NCBI GenBank assembly: GCA_007570785.1
Contig: ML664175.1
Location: 5,944,542-6,008,541 of the forward strand
From: Antilocapra americana
Taxonomy: Eukaryota > Chordata > Mammalia > Artiodactyla > Antilocapridae
Length of the DNA stretch: 64,000 nt
Reading direction: 5' to 3'
A program made the translations under genes and the position numbers. Position 1 is the stretch's first letter. Each line of letters starts with the position of its first letter. Under the pieces are notes generated by a model. That model was not told where the DNA came from and did not search any database. It saw only the letters and a list, made by a program, of their open reading frames with translations. Positions 1 through 64,000 of the stretch are shown piece after piece.

Positions 1-118
1 GGGTTCTGGAGGGGGAGCATATGTAAACCCATGGTGATATCATGACATTGTATGGCAGAAACAATAAAAAAAAAATACTGTTAAAAAAAATAAATAAAAG
101 CAATCCGTTATACTTCAG
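1..118 (+). mobile_element. L1 3' end, cut by window start
   Basis: ggttctggagggggagcata through an A-rich tail; nearly identical to the tail at 52486-52555, so the same young ruminant L1 subfamily. Confidence 0.85.
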
Positions 119-660
119 AAAATAAACAGAGCTTGATACCCTGTGAATTATGTGCTAGTAAAATAGATTTACCCATTACCCTTACTGCTGGTTCCACGTC
201 ATTGTGCATTAGGTCTCTGCTTGAGGACATAGGGTATGGTTGGTAAGCAGGCTATAGAAGCCAACACTTGGGGTACTGCAAAGTTATTATTAATTTATTG
301 ATTTTTCCCCCAGAAACAAAATAATGATTCTCTCATTTGTCATTTTTGAGGAATACCACTCTAGTGAGGATTTCCTGTTGCTTTACAAATGTAGCACAAA
401 TCCACTCATGGAGTTCAAAGGTAGTAGGGGTAGAACTTTAAAAGGAAGATAAAGTAAACAAATCTTAATTTTATATTGTGTTTTCTTAAAAAAAGATATT
501 CCCCTAAATGTATAAACACTCATTCATCCTTATGAGATAAATCTCTTGTCACTAACGACCATCAAACAGAGATTGTGCAAACAATTTCCAGGAATGATGG
601 GGAAATTCTTAAATTTTAGGAAGAGTTGAACTAGCGAAACTTTGAGGTCCTTTCAAAGGT

Positions 661-1314
661 ATGATTTTTATAAAATGGCAACTAGATGCGGAAACAGTGG
701 CTGTCTTTATTTTGGGGGGCTCCAAAATCACTGCAGATGGTGACTGCAGCCATGAAATTAAAAGACGCTACCTGCTTGGAAGGAAAGTTATGACCAACCT
801 AGACAGCATATTAAAAAGCAGAGACATTACTTTGTCAACAAAGGTCGGTCTAGTCAAGGCTATGGTTTTTCCAGGTCATGTATGGATGTGAGAGTTGGAC
901 TATAAAGAAAGCTGAGTGCTGAAGAATTGATGTTTTTGAACTGTGGTGCTGGAGAAGACTCTTGAGAGTCCCCTGGACTTTAAGGAGATCAAACCAGTCC
1001 ATCCTAAAGGAGATCAGTCCTGGGTGTTCAATGGAAGGACTGAAGTTGAAGCTGAAACTCCAATACTTTGGCCACCTGATGCGAAGAGCTGACTCATTTA
1101 AAAAGACCCTGATGCTGGGAAAGATTGAGGGCAGGAGAAGAAGAGGATGGCAGAGGATTAGATGGTTGGATGGAATCACTGACTCAATGCACATGGGTTT
1201 GTGTAAACTCTGGCAGTTGGTGATGGACAGCGAGGCCTGGCGTGCTGTTATTCATGGCGTCACAAAGAGTCACACACGGACTGAGCGAATGGACTGAACT
1301 GAACTGAACTTGTG
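661..1314 (+). mobile_element. BovB (RTE) LINE 3' part
   Basis: Encodes broken pieces of the BovB ORF2 C-terminus ([52 protein letters not shown]) in two frames and ends in gaactgaactgaact. Frameshifted near 890-960, so dead. Confidence 0.93.
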
Positions 1315-1578
1315 TGATATGAATGTTACAATGTATTCACTTAAGTACTCACTGGTGATTATGATATAAGGATACAATATATCATTTATGAAACTTTTTT
1401 TAAATGTAAAAAATCTCTGAAACCATCTATTCAGATAGTAGCAGTTTGGTAAGATCATTGAAAAAACAGTTCCTATTTTTAGGTATGTAGCTGAGAAAAA
1501 TAATGAAATCATATGCCATCCCAGATGATACAAAAGAAATAAGTGGTTGTATTTAAAGTCATCAAATACAAAAGAAAC

Positions 1579-1800
1579 ATGGGTTTCCCTGGTGGCTCAG
1601 TGGTAAAGATCAGCCAGCTAAGCAAGAGATGTGGGTTCGATCCCCGTGTCAGGAAGACCCTCTGGCGAAGGAAATGGCAACCCATTCCAATATTATTGCT
1701 TAAAAATTCCCCTGGACAGAGGAGCCTGCCAGGCTACAGTCCATGGGGTCCCAAAAAGAGTTGGACATGACTTAGCAACTAAACAACAAAAACAAAATAA
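1579..1800 (+). mobile_element. Bov-tA SINE
   Basis: ggtttccctggtggctcagt through a tail aacaacaaaaacaaaa. Confidence 0.9.
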
Positions 1801-2792
1801 ACATAGGTGTTTCAGAGACCTATATAGTGCCTTTAGCTAACTCAAGACTGCCCCTTTGGGCTGTTCTCCTAATGCCAAGGTAGCCTTCAGTTTCCACCTA
1901 AGTGCAGTCACCACACGCTGCAGTGAGGCAAGGCATCCTGTGCTCTCACTCAACATCAGAATCCTGAGGGAAGCCCCTGTCTATCTGGATGATTAGTGAT
2001 AGGCTGGGTAAAATCAGTGATGGCAAACTGAAGGCTTTCAGAATTAAAAAAAAAAACTCAAGCAGCACACACTTGCAAAACTATTAATGCCAATTTTCCT
2101 ATTCAATTTCCCTCTCCCCATGTAACTTCAGACATTGGCCTATTTCTGTAATTTCAGTCAAATGGAAATAGTATATAATTAAAGCTTCCATTCTCAATCT
2201 CATTTCCATTGGTGAGTCAGAGACATTAAATAACACTTGCTTTCACTTTAAGACCTCCCAGGGCTGGAGAAGGGGAGGCTGAGATTGGAATCACAGCTAG
2301 AAGCACTAAGGGAGTGCCACTGGCTTACACATGAACTAATCTAATCTCTATGCTGGTACCCTCACAAGGTCCAGTCACAGTGAGAGCTAAGCTGGCTAGA
2401 GACTTCTACAGCTAACCAATAGCCTCAACCCCCAGTTCAGATGTTCCCAAAGAGAGTTCTGAGGAAAACAGGAGAGTAACCAGTTTGGTGTATCTAATAG
2501 GTCAAGTTTAATAAGGCTTTACCTTCCCTTGAAAGCTCATGCTTGAAAAGAAAGAATATCTAACCATAAAGCAGGCAAGAGCAGAAAGAGCTATTTAAAT
2601 ATGCTCATTCAAGCCTCATTAGCTTTCCATTTTTCTTTGTTGTCTAAAATTAATTTAAATTAAGATAGTAAAATAAATACATGAATAGGGTCCAGGGCAT
2701 TTCCACATACTGCCTATGATTAGAGAAGTCTCCTATATCACTCAACTGACTTTCCTTCTAACAATGCCCAAAGGGCTCCAAGATCTAGACTG

Positions 2793-2996
2793 TTTAGTTC
2801 AGTTCAGTCGCTCAGATGTGTCCAACTCTTTGAGCTCCGTGGTAGCACACCAGGCCTCCCTGTCTATCACCAACTCCTGGAGTTTACTCAAACTCATGTC
2901 CATTGAGTCGGTGATGCCATTCACTCATCTCATCCTTTGTCATCCCCTTCTCCTCCCACCTTCAATCTTTCCCAGCATCAGGGTATTTCTGGCTTA
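2793..2996 (-). mobile_element. BovB 3' end, antisense
   Basis: agttcagttcagtcgctcag through ccagcatcagggtatttct; the reverse of the standard BovB tail. Confidence 0.9.
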
Positions 2997-3020
2997 TTAG
3001 GAATATGTTCTAAAGAACAG

Positions 3021-4632
3021 TCTCCAGACTAAACTACAAAGCTACAATCATCAAGACAGTATGGGACTGGCACAAAAACAGAAATATAGACCAATGGAAC
3101 AAGACAGAAAGCCCAGAGATAAACCCAAACACCTATGGGTACCTTATTTTTGACAAAGGAGGCAAGAGTATACAATGGAGCAAAGAAAGCATCTTCAATA
3201 AGTGGTGCTGGGAAAATTGGACAGTTATGAGTGAAAGAATGAAATTAGAACACTTCCTAACACATACACCAAGATAAAATCAAAATGGATTAAAGACCTA
3301 AATGCAAGACCAGAAACTATAAGACTCTTAGAGGAAAACATAGGCAGAACACTCCATGACATAAATCACAGCAAGATCCTCTATGACCCACCTCCTAGTG
3401 TAATAGAAATAAAAACAAAAATAAACAGTGGGACCTAATTAAACTTTAAAGCTTTTGCACAGCAAAGGAAACTATAAGCAAGAAGAAAAGACAACTGTCA
3501 GAATGGAAAAAAAATAGGAAATGACAATTAACAAAGGATTAATTTCAAAAATATACAAGCAGCTCATACAAGTCAATACCAGAAAAACAAACAACCCAAT
3601 CAAAAACTAGAAAAAAGACCTAAACAGACATTTCTCCAAACGAGACACACAGATGGATAACAAACACATGAAAAGATATTCAACATCTCTCATTATTAGA
3701 GAAATGCAAATCAAAACTACAATGAGATATCACCTCATACAGGTTAGAATGGTCATCATCAAAAAGTCTACCAACAATAAATGCTGGAGAGGGTGTAGAG
3801 AAAAGGGAACCCTCTTGCACTTCTACTGGGAATGTAAGCTGATACAGCCACTATGGAAGATGGTATGGAGATTCCTTAAAAAACTAGAAATAAAATCACT
3901 ATATAACCCAGCAATCCCACTACTAGGCATACACCCTGAGGAAACCAAAGTTGAAAAAGACACAGGTACCCTAATGTTCACTGCTGCACTATTTACAACA
4001 GCTAGAACATGGAAGCAACCTAAAGAAGCTGTGATAAGGAGGCTGTGTACATATACACAATGGAATACTACTCAGCCATAAAAAAGAATACATTTGAATC
4101 AGTTCTACTGAAGTGGATGAAACTGGAGTCTATTATAGAGTGAAGTAAGCCAGAAGGAAAAACAACAATACAGTATACTAACACATATATATGGAATTTA
4201 GAAAGATGGTAACAATAACCCTGTATGCAAGACAGCAAAAGAGATACAGATGTAAAGAACAGTCTTTTGGACTCTGAGAGAGGGCAAGGGTGGGATAATA
4301 TAGGAGAACGGCATTGAAACATGTAAATTATCATATGTGAAATGAATCACCAGCCCAGGTTTGATGCATGATACAGGGTGCTCAGGGCTGGTGCACCAGG
4401 ATGACCCAGAGGGATGGAATTAGGAGGGAGGTGGGAAGGAGGTTCTGGAAGGGGAACGCATGTATACCCATGGTGGACTCATGTCAGTGTATGGCAAAAC
4501 CAACACGATAATGTAAAGAAAACAATAAATTAATTAATTAAATAAAAGAAGCTGTGGCACCTATATACAATGGAATATTACTCAGCCATGAAAAGGAATG
4601 CATTTCAGTCAGTTCTAATAAGGTGGATGACC
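3021..4632 (+). mobile_element. L1, 5'-truncated, with an extra internal fragment after its tail
   Basis: From about 3030 the sequence is L1 ORF2 C-terminal region in sense, with decayed reading frames (for example [20 protein letters not shown]), then 3' UTR and an A-rich tail ending near 4548. A further ~84 bp (4549-4632) repeats an internal ORF2 segment homologous to 4045-4115. An 11-bp direct repeat ctaaagaacag lies at 3010-3020 and 4633-4643. Confidence 0.85.
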
Positions 4633-5538
4633 CTAAAGAACAGACTCAAAACCTTGCTGAAATAAAAGAGAAAAAATGTTCATTGACCAGACCATATACT
4701 GTTATAGGTGATGATTAGATAAAACTAATCTGGTGATCCACTATCTCTAGTCATAATGATTAGTGCTAGAAATAAAGCTTACTTGTCAAATATTTCCATA
4801 GCATCATACTCCAGTTAATACAACTTTAACTACATTGATATTACATTTGATTTCACTTTATCATGGTAAATTCTTCCAAATTTGTTTCATTCTTAATCTT
4901 CTGTTCATCTGTTATATACTTTACCTAGTCAAAGCTCACCATAATTAGCTGAATAAAGACCCCGAGATTCCTCCATGAATCTGTAAATGTTACCTTATTC
5001 GGGGAAAGGGTATTTGAAGGTATAATTAAGTTAAGGATCTTGAGATGGAGACATTATCCTGGATTATCCAGGTGGGACCCAAATCCATCACAAATGTTCT
5101 CACAAGAGATAGACAAAAGGAAGTAAAGTTATACACAGAGAGAAGATGATGTGAATGAAGATGGAGGCAGGGCTTGGACTGGGCACAAAAGTATAAGGAA
5201 TCCTGGTGGCCTCCAGCACTAGAAGAGGCAAGGAATGGGTCCTTTCCCCATAGCTTCTGGAGGGAATGTAGCTCTGCTGACATCTTGTTTGCACAGTTCT
5301 TGCCTCTAGAACTGTAAGAAAGTTCAATGAGAAATTTCTCATGTTTCTAGCTACCAAGTTGGTGATAAGGTATTACAGCAGCCACAGGAAAATAAAATGT
5401 GTCAGTATTTTTTTTCCAAATTACCTACACAAAGGGAATAAAAAGATAAGCTTTCTTTTTTCAAGTCATTTTAAATAGATAAAGAAATATGTACTTATTA
5501 TTTAATATTTAAAAATATATTTCAATTGTTGGTTGAAA

Positions 5539-5781
5539 GGGAAAGTGAAAGTTGTTCAGTCATGTCTGACTCTTTGCAACCCCATGGACTATACAGTCCA
5601 TAGAATTCTCCAGGCCAGAATACTGGAGTGGGTAGCCTTTCCCTTCTCCAGGGGATCTTCCCAAACCAGTGATTGAACCCAGGTCTCCCCACATTGCAGG
5701 TGAATTCTTTACCAGCTGAGCCACAAGGGAAGCCCAAGAATATTGGAGTGGGTAGCCTATCCCTTCTGCAGTGGATGTTCC
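5539..5781 (-). mobile_element. BOV-A/Bov-tA SINE, antisense, with extra partial unit
   Basis: gtgaaagttgttcagtcatg through cacaagggaagccc, then a second partial copy of the ttggagtgggtagcctatcc segment. Confidence 0.88.
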
Positions 5782-5892
5782 TTGTCTCCATATGAGTCTT
5801 ACATCCCTAGGAGGCCCTGTGGCACTTTGTACAGGTGTGGAATTTGATTCACATTAATAGGATGAATAAAAAAGTTGAAAACAATGCCTCAC

Positions 5893-63712
<57,820 letters not shown>

Positions 63713-64000
63713 CTGCAAATGCACAAGATACAGCATCTGGATAAATCATGGCAAAAATCTGATACAGGCATGTATTAATACATTTTGATCATTTCCTATT
63801 TCTGATTTGTTTCTCAGTTATTAAATACATTTTTTCCTGGTACCTCCCAAAACCACAGAAATTGGTGGAAACAGCAAAAAATAAGGAGAGTCTGTTTTCA
63901 CTAGATGTATTAACTTATAGCAACATTTTTTGCTAATATAGTTTGAAAAGTCAAAGCTTATTTTTTCTACCTAGTTACTAGGTCAGATCATTTTCTATGG
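63713..64000 (-). other. MYO5A: MYO5A intron 2, 3' end
   Basis: 288 bp upstream of the exon 3 acceptor; nothing recognised. Confidence 0.85.

Larger units (their letters stand above)
1..5892 (-). other. MYO5A: MYO5A intron 20, part; repeat-filled
   Basis: This runs from the exon 20 donor to the window edge. I looked for exon 21 (IQ5-6) and did not find it. Contents: L1 tail, BovB, Bov-tA, BovB, L1 and BOV-A SINE, listed separately. The stretches 119-660, 1320-1575, 1800-2790, 4645-5535 and 5782-5892 hold nothing I recognise beyond AT-rich intron sequence. Confidence 0.85.

Noticed and set aside
3653..4081. 142-codon ORF
   Set aside because: L1 ORF2 C-terminal remnant with lesions on both sides.
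5539..5781. tRNA gene suggested by B-box-like motifs in SINEs
   Set aside because: Bov-tA and CHR heads derive from tRNA but lack a full cloverleaf; none here is a real tRNA gene.
1..5892. MYO5A exon 21 (IQ5-IQ6)
   Set aside because: Searched the minus strand for an IQKRVRGWLA-type segment and found none; it must lie beyond the window.

Overview
The window is mammalian, and specifically ruminant (bovid), genomic DNA. The evidence is dense Bov-tA/BOV-A SINEs, BovB (RTE) LINE 3' ends finishing in the typical gaactgaactgaa tail, ruminant L1 copies and tRNA-Glu-derived CHR SINEs. I cannot tell cattle, yak, bison, buffalo, sheep or goat apart by eye.

The only host gene I can support is MYO5A (unconventional myosin Va) on the minus strand. 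Eighteen consecutive coding exons lie between 63712 (5' side) and 5893 (3' side). They match exons 3 to 20 if the two upstream coding exons are counted as 1 and 2, and they encode residues 47 to 859: the end of the N-terminal subdomain, the whole motor core, the converter and IQ motifs 1 to 4. The total is 2439 bp = 813 codons. Every junction keeps phase, every boundary is AG/GT, and there is no internal stop or frameshift, so this is a working gene and not a pseudogene. Exons 1-2 with the promoter lie beyond 64000. IQ5-6, the coiled coil and the cargo-binding domain lie beyond position 1. Several exons (9, 11, 12, 13, 14, 16, 18) are too short to stand out as long ORFs and were read directly from splice sites and frame.

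Layout from high to low coordinates: exon 3 (63.6 kb), exon 4 (60.2 kb), a 14.5 kb intron 4, exon 5 with the P-loop (45.5 kb), exon 6 with switch I (40.2 kb), exons 7-9 (37.7-35.1 kb), a 6.1 kb intron 9 with a 400-base assembly gap inside an L1, exon 10 (28.8 kb), exon 11 completing switch II (28.0 kb), exons 12-14 (23.0-19.4 kb), a 5.7 kb intron 14, exon 15 with actin loop 2 (13.6 kb), exons 16-18 (12.3-10.0 kb, with intron 17 only 91 bp), and exons 19-20 with IQ1-4 (7.7 and 6.0 kb).

The rest is intron, full of interspersed repeats of many ages: L2 and MIR, old L1M-like pieces, MER5A-like and other DNA transposon remnants, then ruminant SINEs, BovB and young L1. Several nested insertions can be ordered in time from target-site duplications. 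The most notable non-genic structure is an L1 with a 5' inversion (twin priming) at 30666-32335, interrupted by the gap, with a perfect 23-bp fold-back ending exactly at the gap edge that looks like an assembly fault. I found no new gene system, CRISPR array, RNA gene or promoter. Residue comparisons with human MYO5A are from memory and should be checked by alignment.
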